Of a DNA stretch of 64,000 nucleotides, positions 36,201 through 48,200 are shown piece by piece (position 1 is the stretch's first letter; each line of letters begins with the position of its first letter). The stretch spans positions 7,564,001-7,628,000 of the forward strand of contig CM070911.1 in the NCBI GenBank assembly GCA_036417435.1. The letters run 5' to 3'. Under the pieces are notes generated by a model. It did no database searches. It saw only the letters and a program-made list of their open reading frames with translations, and was not told where the DNA came from. The stretch is from Inia geoffrensis. Taxonomy: Eukaryota > Chordata > Mammalia > Artiodactyla > Iniidae. A program made the translations under genes and the position numbers.

Positions 36201-39200
36201 TAATCTGCACATTAATGTTTTATGAGTTTTTCTGTATGTGTACATTTCACAATAAAAATGTCTAAGTAATTCCAAAACAAAATGAAAAATCAAATGTAGA
36301 ATGAGTTTTCCATTTTTAGATTGTTTAATACATTATACTCCATACCATGACTAATGAAGTTATTCACTAGTATTACTTTAATAAAACTCAGTAACAATAC
36401 TCAGGAAAAAAATTTCCTATACTCACTTTCAATGTCATAATTAAAAGATGGAAAAAATTTTTTCTTTACTTATGACACAGGGAAAAATGTATACATTAGA
36501 AACAGACATCTTTCTATTCAGTGATTCTTATTTTTTTCCTAGGTCAAGAATGCTTTTTTACAAAGCTGATTTTTTCAAAAGAAAGAACTATATTTCTTCT
36601 TCTCTCCCCCAGAAAAGTGCAAATCACACAAAATTCTATAATAAATTTAGAGTTAGTCTCTCTTAGCCCACCCATCTAACACTCCACCTCCTATGTGACA
36701 TGACTGTAGATAAATGTCTGATCAACTGAAAAGACAAAGTAAAATGACATTTCCATGAATAATAAGAACCCAGAGAATGGGCATTCCTGAGCTGATTACA
36801 GCAACTAATCCCATGTCAAGGATCTGACAAAGAGAATGATAATCTGCATGTGTTAACATGAGCACAGAAAAATGTCTGAAGGGAATTCCCTGGCGGTCCA
36901 GTGGTTAGGACTTGGAACTTTCACTGCCCGGGGCCTGGGTTCTATCCCTGGTTGGTGCAGTAAGATCCCGCAAGCCATGCGTCAAGGTGGGGAAAAAAAA
37001 AAAAAAAAAAATGTCTGAAAACATATGTACCAAGCAGTGTAACAGTAGGTACTCTTGTGAGTGGGAAAAGGACAGGGGGCTTATAGGTATTACTTAATTC
37101 AAGCTTTAGAGGTTTTCATCCCCCAACTGTGATTTACTTTTTCAATTATTTTAAGTGTAGGAATGGCCAAATAGGAACAAGAAAATACCAAAAACATTGC
37201 TTCCCTCTACCTTAGAATTCAAAGCACATATATTTGTTTGTTAAATGGAGTGATGGACTCCTGGTTCCACCACCATATCCTACAGAATGGGAAATACAAA
37301 TTCCTGCAGTGTATTTGTTTTAACAAAATTCCATGGCAACTATATAAACAAGGAATTCCATCTGGTTTCCCCAATTAGTGAGCTTTTACAGGAAAGTTTT
37401 TCTACATAAAACAATCACAAAACCGCAACCTCAGACAAACGTGTTTTAAGAGTGTCATCCTTTAGCAACTGATTTTAATTTAGTGTTGATACGTTTGTTT
37501 AAATCAGAAGCTGATAAGTATTTAAACTGCGACTTCACTCCCACTTACTCTGAATCAGCTGTGACGCTACTTAAGGCGCAATCTAACAGGCCAACCCTGC
37601 CACGCGTCCTCGGGTCCCAGCACTCCACTCGGCCCTAAACAAATAAAACACAGTCATTTTAAATACTAGAATATTTTTAGAAAAATACAAAAAAAAAAAA
37701 AAAAAGCCTCATTAACACGGATTATCTTGTGGGGAATAAGAATTTAACTTTTTCTGTATGCAGAAAATTATAAGACACTGATGAAAGAAATTAAAGATGA
37801 TACAAATAGATGGAGGGATATACCATGTTCTTGCATTGGAAGAATCAACATTGTGAAAATGACTCTACTACCCAATCTACAGTTTCAATGCAATCCCTAT
37901 CAAACTACCACTGGCATTTTTCACAGAACTAGAACAAAAAATTTCACAATTTGTATGGAAACACAAAAGACCCCGAATAGCCAAAGCAATCTTGAGAACG
38001 AAAAACAGAGCTGGAGGAATCAGGCTCCCTGACTTCAGACTATACTACAAAGCTACAGTAATCAAGACAGTATGGTACTGGCACAAAAACAGAAAGATAG
38101 ATGAATGGAACAGGATAGAAAGCCCAGAGATAAACCCACGCACATATGGTCACCTTATCTTTGATAAAGGAGGCAGGAATGTACAGTGGAGAAAGGACAG
38201 CCTCTTCAATAAGTGGTGCTGGGAAAACTGGATAGGTACATGTTAAAGTATGAGATTAGATCACTCCCTAACACCATACACAAAAATAAGCTCAAAATGG
38301 ATTAAAGACCTAAATGTAAGGCCAGAAACTATCAAACTCTTAGAGGAAAACATAGGCAGAACACTCTATGACATAAATCACAGCAAGATCCTTTTTGACC
38401 CACCTCCTAGAGAAACGGAAATAAAAACAAAAATAAACAAATGGGACCTAATGAAACTTCAAAGCTTTTGCACAGCCAAGGAAACCATAAACAAGACCAA
38501 AAGACAACCCTCAGAATGGGAGAAAATATTTGCAAATGAAACAACTGACAAAGGATTAATCTCCAAAATTTATAAGCAGCTCACGCAGCTCAATAACAAA
38601 AAAAACAAATAACCCAATCCAAAAATAGGCAGAAGACCTAAATAGACATTTCTCCAAAGAGGATATACAGACTGCCAACAAACACATGAAAGAATGCTCA
38701 ACATCATTAATCATCAGGGAAATGCAAATCAAAACTACAATGAGATATCATCTCACACCAGTCAGAAGGGCCATCATTAAAAAATCTAGAAACAATAAAT
38801 ACTGGAGAGGGTGTGGAGAAAAGGGAACACTCTTGCACTCCTGGTGGGAAATGTGAATTGGTACAGCCACTATGGAGAACAGTATGGAGGTTCCTTAAAA
38901 AACTACAAATAGAACTACCATATGACCCATCAATCCCACTACTGGGCATATACCCTGAGAAAACCATAATTTAAAAAGAGCCATGTACCACAATGTTCAT
39001 TGCAGCTCTATTTACAATAGCCCGGAGATGGAAACAACCTAAGTGTCCATCATCAGATGAATGGATAAAGAAGATGTGGCACATATATACAAAGGAATAT
39101 TACTCAGCCATAAAAAGAAATGAAATTGAGCTATCTGTAATGAGGTGGATGGACATACAGTCTGTCACACAGGGTGAAGTAAGTCAGAAAGAGAAAGATA

Positions 39201-42200
39201 AATACCGTATGCTAACACGTATGTATGGAATTTAAGAAAAAAAAATGTCATGAAGAACCTAGGAGTAAGACAGGAATAAAGACACAGACCTACTAGAGAA
39301 TGGACTTGAGGGTATGGGGAGGGGGAAGGGTAAGCTGTGACAAAATGAGACAGTGGCATGGACATATATACACTACCAAATGTAAAACAGCTAGCTAGTG
39401 GGAAGCAGCCGCATAGCACAGGGAGATCAGTTTGGTGCTTTGTGACCACCTAGAGGGGTGGGATAGGGAGGGTGCAAGGGAGGGAGATGCAAGAAGGAAG
39501 AGATATGGGAACATAAGTATATGTATAACTGATTCACTTTGTTATAAAGCAGAAGCTAACACACCATTGTAAAGCAATTATACTCCGATAAAGATGTTTA
39601 AAAAAAAAAAGAATTTAACTTTTTCAAACTTTTTACCTATACCCTTTTTAGTACTGTTAAATGTTTTATCATTAGCTGCATTTCTTTTATAATTTAAAAG
39701 AAGAAAAGAAGGATGGTTAAGAAAAACAAGCACAAAATGTGATGCATGATCCTTGAATGGACCTTGATTTGTTGGTGTGGTAGCGGGGAGAGGAGTTATG
39801 AAAGACATTTTGGTATAACTGGGAAAATATAAATTTGTAAATACTGTATCAATGATAAATGTTTAATATATGTACTACAATAACGATCACAGAAGAAATC
39901 AAAATCCAACATATAATATAAAAATTAGTACTTCCCTGGTGGCGCCAGTGATTAAGAATCCGCCTGCCAATGCAGGGGACACGAGTTCGAGCCCTGGTCC
40001 GGGAAGATCCTACATGCCACGGAGCAACTAAGCCTATGTGCCACAACTCCTGAGCCTGCACTCTAGAGCCCGTGAGCCACAACTACTGAACCCACATGCC
40101 ACAACTACTGAAGCCCAAGCGTCTAGAGCCTGTGCTCTGCAACAAAGAGAAGCCACTGCAATAAGAAGCCTACTCGCTGCAATGAAGAGTAGCCCACGTT
40201 CGTTGCAGCTAGAGAAAGCCCACGTGCAGCAACAAAGACTCAATGCAGCCAAAAATAAATAAATAAATTTATTTTTAAAAAATTTAATGTAAAATGAATT
40301 TTAAAGTCTGGTCTGACTATGCATATCAAATTTCAAGCCCCCAGTAATCAAGGTACCCAAGGAATTTCAGGGACCCAGCCTTTGGTCTGGGGGGGTTCTG
40401 CTGCCCCTTCAACAAGTCTCAGGGCTGGTCTTAAAACAGCTAGTGAGGGCTTCCCTGGTGGCGCAGTGGTTGAGAGTCCGCCTGCTGATGCAGGGGATCC
40501 GGTCCGGGAAGATCCACATGCTGCAGAGCGGCTGGGCCCGTGAGCCATGGCCGCTGAGTCTGCGCGTCGGAGCCTGTGCTCTGTGACAGGAGAGGCCACA
40601 GCAGTGAGAGGCCCACGTACCGCAAAAAAAAAAAAAAAAAAAAAGCTGGTGAAAGAGCAGCCTGCTCTAATACATAACTTCTCTTACAGAGCACGCTTCC
40701 TGATTACTAGCCTAACTTACTCTGTAAGGACTCTATTCAAATAAACAGTTTTTTCAAGAAAATTATTTTAAAACATCCCCTTGGTAATCTCAAGAAAAGT
40801 AATTAGCAAGATAAGGCTTCACTGGCCTGACTTAGGCTTAATAGTATTATAACACTGTCAACATAGTTTTATATGTTTCCATTAAATCAACCTCATGTGT
40901 TCCATTTCAAATTTTAATCTTTTAAAATAAAAATAATTTTAGTAAAGAAACCTAAATTTCATCCCGATGGACTGGTTTAATAAACTACAGTACATTCAAA
41001 CAATGGAATCCTATCCATCAGTTTAAAAAAATTACTTTTGGGGCTTCCCTGGTGGCACAGTGGTTAAGAATCTACCTGCCAATGCAGAAGACTTGGGTTC
41101 GAGCCCTGGTCTGGGAATATCCCACATGCCGCGGAGCAACCAAGCCCGTGAGCCACAACTACTGAAGCCCGTGTGCCTAGAGCCCGTGCTTCACAACAAG
41201 AGAAGCCACTGAAATGAGAAGCCCGCGCACCGCAACGAAGAGTAGCCCCTGCTCGCCACAACTAGAGAAAGCCCACGTGCAGCAACAAAGACCCAACACA
41301 GCCAAAAATAAATTAATTTAAAAAAAATTAGTTTAGCTTTATAAATAATTACAAGTACCAATGTATAAAGATGTACCTTATATACCATTACATTAAAAAA
41401 AAAAAAAAGCAAATGAAGAACCATGGTATAATTTCAATTTTGTGAAAAACTTTTAAAACCATATTACTAACACATATGCATACCTGCACATACACAGAAA
41501 AACAAAAAAGAAAGGAGAATACTGCAAGCCATTAGAGTTACCTCGGGTGTACGAGGATTTGGTAACTGGAAGGCACAGAAGGGTACTTCTTTAATAATAC
41601 GTTTTTGACATTTTTACCTTTTTTTTATTATGAGTATTTAACAATATTGTAATTAAAAATGCAAATCTAGAAAAACTTATGGTAAGCATGAAGGACACTG
41701 ACTGAAAGGTGCCGTAGTTTAAAATGAAAATGTTGTGCATTTATTGAATGCTACTATAGAGGATGTCCAAATCAAAACCCCATATGCCTTTCCAGTTTAT
41801 AATGTTTTCAAATAGGTTCTTTCACGTGATTCTCACCAGCACAGCACCTCTATACAGTTGCCAAGGTAAGTATTATCATCTCCATTTCACTGATGAGAAA
41901 AACAAGCCTCAGGGAAAGTCAGTCATAAAACTGAGAAGCAGCAGAGAGCTGGGACTGCCTCCTGTTAAGAACAAGAGTGGCAATCATACTGGAGCTGGCA
42001 ATCCAGCAGCGACTTCAGGTCTCACCCTCGACGATGACGGCCCTTGCAGACCAAATCAATGCACAAGGGGCACAGTCTGCAGCAATGGCACAGCTGTATC
42101 TCTGTGGAACATGACCCACGGTCCATACGAAAAGCAAAACAGTGGCCTGTGGCTTCATTAGCACCCTGCTCTTAGGAGCCAGGCAACACTGTCTTTAAAT

Positions 42201-45200
42201 AAAACTCCATTCGTTATCAAATATAGAGCAAATGTTCTAAAAAATAAAGTCAACGTACGCTTACCTCTATTGTTCCTGTGGCAAATAAGCCATGCACTGA
42301 ATTTACGTCACAAACATTATTCTCCCTAAAATAGTAAAGCGATAAGGGAGTTTTAGCATCTAATTTTGCAGGGGGCGGGGATGACAGACACTCAATAAAC
42401 TTTCTAAACAAACAGTAAATCCAATGCTGTGCATAAGGTGGCAGCAGATTCTCTCGCTCATCTGCATATGCGAAGCACCGAGGCATCAAAGGGGCCAGTG
42501 CATTGTACACAGTCCCCGCAGTTTCAGACCCCAGGGTGACACTCTATCTGCCAGGGGACGAGACAAGGAAGGGCTTTCTTCAAAAACACTATTCCACCAT
42601 CGCGAGAACACATTTCCCAATATATTTTCTCCCAAAGCAAAAAGAACGCAGGCTATCACTACGCCAATCCTGAGACTTGACCAGCTTGTTGAGTACACTG
42701 ATCTAGGCTCGTTTTCTTTTTCTGAAAAATGGTATTCACCAATCTCATATGGTTGTTGTGAGGATTAAATGAAAAAACTACATGTTCACAACGTCTAGAG
42801 TTTACAAGACAATAAAAGTTGTTATTATATACAGGAAATTCTGCAACTAAGGAGCATATAACTTTTTATTATTCAAGGATGCATCATGACATTACTATAA
42901 TTTCTTTTTAAAGAAAATAAGAGTATTTCAAATCAATGTGGAAAAGAAACCCAAAGTTTACCTGGTTTTTACCATTACCTGTTCTTCCAACCTTTAAAAA
43001 TCCCCTTCAAAGCAATAAGGAAAATCCAACAAGCTCATTATATACATAGGTGAGAAGTAATCCAGCTTCCACTCTATACTAGCTGTGTGAACTTAAACAA
43101 GCTACTTACCCTCTCTGAGTCTCAGCTGCCCTATCTGTAAAATGGAGATAACAACAGTACCTATACTGTAAAAATTTGTTGTAAGTTCCAAATGAGTGAA
43201 TATATATAAAATCCTGAATAATGTTTGGCACATAGTAAGTGCTTTCACTACTGTTGTTGTTACTATTACTCAGTATTAATACTATTATGACAGATTCATT
43301 CCTAAAGGCTTTCTCTATGAATAAAACAAAAGTACAGACCATAACATATGATGAAAAGAAAACATGAAAAAATCTTAAATGTCTGCCAGCAAAAGCATAA
43401 AAAAATAAAATTAAAAAATAGTACTCCAAGTTATTTCAAAATTTCTCTATAAAAGAAAATATCACAAAACTAAATCACGAACGAAAATTTAAAGAACACA
43501 GAAAAAAACAGTAACTGGATTTCTGGAGTGAGTTTAAAACTCTTCACATATATTAAAAAAATTTTTTTTAAATTTTACAACATCACCAGGTCTTCTAGTG
43601 AATTTTTTGTGTGAGAAAAAATTTAATGTTACTCTTTTACCTAAGTTGCCCAGAGCTCTGCTTACATGCAACACATGTCATTTGACAACAAATTGGGCGT
43701 CTGGCTTCATCTCCCGGCCGAAATAAATACAGCAGGATTCTTATAACAAAATACTCACGCAGCATCAGTCTGTAGAGGATTCAGGTACCGTCCTTGTTCC
43801 AAGTTCAATCTATAAACTTCAGAGCTGCCAAACAATGAATAAAGTGAAAAATCCAGGAAACTACAATGAACGTTTCTTCAAGTAAATATAATTTTTAGAA
43901 ACATGGATCTGTCATAAAGCATCACTTCCCTTTGTAAAACTGATACAAAAATGCATTCTAACCCTAAAAGATAACCACCTTACTTGTAAGTTTGCTCATG
44001 CATAAAAGTGACTTAAACGACTCATGTGCCAAGGAAACATTATGAAGGCATTAAGTAGGATACTATTTACAAATAACACGGAGAATACAAGATCCAAAAT
44101 GTATCTATAAGTGTATGTATATAAGACTACAATGAAATAACAATAAAACACTAATAAGGGTTTCCTCTGAGTGGCATAATTATGGGTGATTTTTTTTTCT
44201 TCTTTATTCTTTTTTATATTTCCCCAATTTTCTAAAATGGATACGACTTATTTTTATAATCATAAAGAAGGTAGCATTTAAGAATAAAAGTTTTAAAATG
44301 CATGCAATGGGGCTAAGATACTGACTCCACACCACTGCTACACTACTGGGTCACCCATGTCTCTCTAGATTTAGAGCACCATGCTAACAGAAGTCAAGGG
44401 TGTAACTCCTAAATGAGCCAGTCACTTTGGAACCACACTCTCTGAGCAACCATAAGGTGGGGATAATGTCTTATCCTTCTTTTAATCCCTCTCCTCAATT
44501 TTAAGAACAGAAGTTGCTTGGGGAGGTAGAAAGAAGAAAACAAAGGGTGCTTAGACCCCAATACCTTGCGCCAACAAAGTACAAGTCACAGGATGGATAA
44601 TGGTAAGAAAAATCTCTCCCGAACTTTGGTATTCTGGTTTTGTAGTAGAAACCTGATTGTGAATGAAATTCAATGTATCTATCATTATGCAGGAAGACAA
44701 TCTGAAAATGAAACAAGAAAATTAGTTTGCTTAGGTTAAAGTATTTATTTCATCATCATCACTGAAACTGGCAAAGCAAGAAAATATCTGATCTCTCTCA
44801 TCCTCCTTGCTCTCTGTAAACGCATGTGTATAAACACAACTCGCCATGATGGTTAAGAAATGTGTTTGAGAATCAAACCTCTCCATTAGTTACTTAATGC
44901 CTTCCTGCATCTTAGATAGGTTTTTTGGCAAACTTTACCTTCTAACTGAAAGACTTAAAACGAATGCCCTTCATTTCTCTGGCGCCAGCACTTTGTAATG
45001 TAGAGCACTGCTCAGTAACCTCAGCGAGTCATTTCCTATTTTACTTAAGAACACATTTTAGTAATCTCACTATTATCACACGGAGTTTGATAGGCTCCTT
45101 GTATAAATTTAACTTTAACGTATTACAAAGGTATCTTAAAAATCTGCAGATGGTATTGAAAAGCAAATTTATCAATATCTAGAGAAAATATACTATAAAA

Positions 45201-48200
45201 TTACAAGTCCCAAAACGTATGATAAACGGCTACCACAGGCAAAAGGATAAACTGTACCCCATAGCTTCCAGAACTGAAGACAACATGGAAAGCATGTCAG
45301 CTCTGAAAATTCAATTTTCCTTCATGATGACATCTCTAAAAGTTTTTCATTTTAAATTAAATAAGGCACTTTTACTGACAATCTTGTAACTGTTGAAAAT
45401 TACTACAAGAGTTGAAATATGCACTAATGGCACCAAAAAAGAAAGAAAAGGAAACATAAATATATTAGCTGTGTCTTGAACTGTTTCAGTATATGCACAA
45501 CCACTTATTTGCAGGGTTAAGAAAATTAAACATACAACACTGCTGCTGTACTTTTCATATATGAATAAGAAAATGAAAATAATAAATGCAATAATGAAAA
45601 TCACACATCTAGAACATAGGATGGTCTAAAAAGATGACTGCTACCAATTCTTAAAAATATAGATAAGGTTTCATTCATACATGCTATGGCAAACTTATTT
45701 CGATATTAGACTGGCCAAAGGCTAACTCTATCCCAGTTGCCACATACATGTGACAAACTAAGTATATATTAAGAGAAAACAATAGGTTTTATTTTACTAT
45801 ACAGCCATTTTAAATTTAACAATGGAAACATCATAAAAACACTTATCATGAAAACAAATCCCACTCATTCATTTCCTGATAAACCAACGCTACAAAGCAT
45901 ACCTTTGAATAGTCATCAGACAAAGTTTCAAAGGTGACAACTGAAAAATAAGAAATAGGAAAAATACAATTATCAGTCCACTTTTTTAATAAAAATACAA
46001 ATTTGATGCAAAGATTCTAACTCAACACAAATACTATATACAAATGCTGAGTTTTTCTTCCCTTTTTGCACCTACATAACACAAGAACAAAGTTTCCATG
46101 CTATATTGCCCCCCCAAAACACCAAATGGAAAATTAAAAGCTTTATAGTTTCTTTATACAGATCAGCTAGATTTTCTACAGAACTGAAGCAAATTAAATA
46201 ATAAATTTACAAAACATAATGACTTCTAAATTTTGTCACAGTTTTTCTGAGATGTTCAAAGTAAAACAACAAACATTAAAAACTCAAAACTTTTGCTTTA
46301 AAAAAGGTAACAGTAACTTTTTGCTCATTCATAGTATACCTGCTAAATGAAAATAAAGAATGAAAACAGTTATTATTAGCAGCACATGGAGTTTGTACTG
46401 TTTTTTAAAAAGAAGACAGTGAAACAAGTTAAGAGAATACATATCCCATTAACTTCTTTTCCCTCAACCTCAAACATGGGGCCACCTGACAAAAATACCT
46501 GAACTCTCCCATTTCAACCTGCACCCTGTGCCAGGCAGAACTCTAAGAATGACCCCGCTGACCTTCCCCCCAGGGCAGTCCCCTCCTCTGGAGAGTGTGG
46601 GTGGACGCTATCAATGTGAGGAGACACCGCTCTTGTGATTACATCACGTTCTATGGCAAAGGAGAGATTTATAATCACAGGAGCCCTTTCAATCCAGAGT
46701 TTTCTCCAGCTGGCGGCAGAAGGGGTAGTCAGAGAGATTCAGAGCACGAGAAGGATCCAATGAGCTGCTGCTGGCTTGAAGGAGGAGGGGGCCAGGTGAG
46801 GAGGTACGCAGGGGTCTCTAGAAGCTGAGCATGCCCCCAGGCTGACAGCCAGCAGCAGAGGGGTCCCTAGCCCTACAACCAAAACAAACTGCATTCTGCC
46901 AACATCCTGTAAGTTTGAAGAGGGGTATTGCCCAGGGCCTCTGGAAGAGTCCCACCTGGCTGTCACCTTGAGGTCAGCCCTGAGCACAGAACACAGAAAA
47001 GCCTGGACGGACTTTACCTACAGAGCTATGAGCTAATAAATGAATATTTTTTAAGTTGCCACGTTTATTACAATTTGTTACACAGCACAGAAAACTGATA
47101 CACAACCCATGTCCATTTTGAAAAGCAGAAAAGCAGCCATATATAAAAACTACTTTTGTGATTTTCAAATATAACCTCTTACTTACCTTCTGAATCTAAA
47201 CACCTTTCAAACTTCAAGGATAATTGATAGGTGTCATAACATCGAACTCGAGGTTTGTATGTTCCTATAAAAAAAATTTAATGTGATGTAAAACCTAAAG
47301 GACATACTTTTCATTACCAATAACCTGCAGATATGTTGAGTATACTTTTTGTTTAGAGGTAAGCAAGATTCATTATAAGCATATCAAACAAAAAGAATTT
47401 AAAAGCAGCCTCTCCTAAAATGGATGGCTAGTGGGAAGCTGTTGCATAGCACAGGGACATCAGCTGGATGCTTTGTGACAACCTAGAGGCCTGGGATAGA
47501 GAGGGTGGGAGGGAGGCTCAAGGGGGAGGGGATGTGGGGATACATGAATACATATAGCTGATTCACTTTGTTGTACAGCAGAAACTAACACAACACTGTA
47601 AAGCAATTATACGCCAATAAAGATATTAAAAATAAAAAACAGCCCTCTCCAACATCCCAAGGGAAAAATGAACAAAGGATATAAACAAGCAAGACACAGA
47701 AAATGGATACACCTGTGCATGAAATACAAATAACTAATCAACTTCACAAATAATCTAACAAAGTAGATTTTTTAAAAATTAGGTTTTGTCAATATTTATA
47801 TAGATAAATAATAAGAACCTGCTGTATAAAAAAATAAAATAAAATTCAAAAAATTTTCAAAAAAAATTAGTTTTTGTCTATCAAATGGCAAAGATGAAAA
47901 ACTGGTTAGTATCTGCATTGAGGCTGATGTTCAAAAAAAGTTCTCTCATACTTTGGTGATAAGTATAAATTATTACAGATTCTTTGGAGGACAATCTGGC
48001 AATATCTGTAAAACATGTGATGCTCATACGCCTTATATCTATATTTCAACTTATACAAATTTATTCTATAGAAACACACCCATAAGTGTACCAAAGACAT
48101 GAAGAATGTTCACCACAGCATTATTTACTGATGGCCAAAAACTGAAAGTAAATTAAATGTCCACTGATAAGGAAACGGTTAAATAAATGATGGTAAATCA

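Larger units (their letters stand above)
32784..37548 (-). other. NOL10: NOL10 intron 9
   Basis: 4765 bp with four CHR SINEs (33191, 33858, 34677, 36881), L1 fragments (34300-34620, 35400-35690) and a MIR (35125-35270). 35700-36860 and 37020-37548 are AT-rich with no feature I can name. Confidence 0.85.
37635..42264 (-). other. NOL10: NOL10 intron 8
   Basis: 4630 bp. Almost half is retroelement: the L1 at 37755-39608, CHR SINEs at 39930, 40447 and 41041, an old L1 3' end around 40970-41640 and a MIR at 41795-41975. 39630-39920 and 41980-42260 show nothing recognisable. Confidence 0.85.
42326..43758 (-). other. NOL10: NOL10 intron 7
   Basis: 1433 bp with two plus-oriented MIR copies (about 42660-42830 and 43055-43275). 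The remainder is unassigned AT-rich sequence. Confidence 0.85.

Noticed and set aside
37781..39235. Open frames with L1 ORF2 similarity
   Set aside because: They are pieces of one truncated, frame-shifted L1 ORF2 and not functional genes; annotated as part of the L1.
41763..42161. 132-codon plus-strand open frame
   Set aside because: Its first part is a reversed MIR; the rest has no recognisable domain and is antisense to NOL10 intron 8.
46595..46828. 77-codon open frame upstream of exon 4's downstream intron
   Set aside because: It lies inside the MLT1 LTR, which is non-coding.
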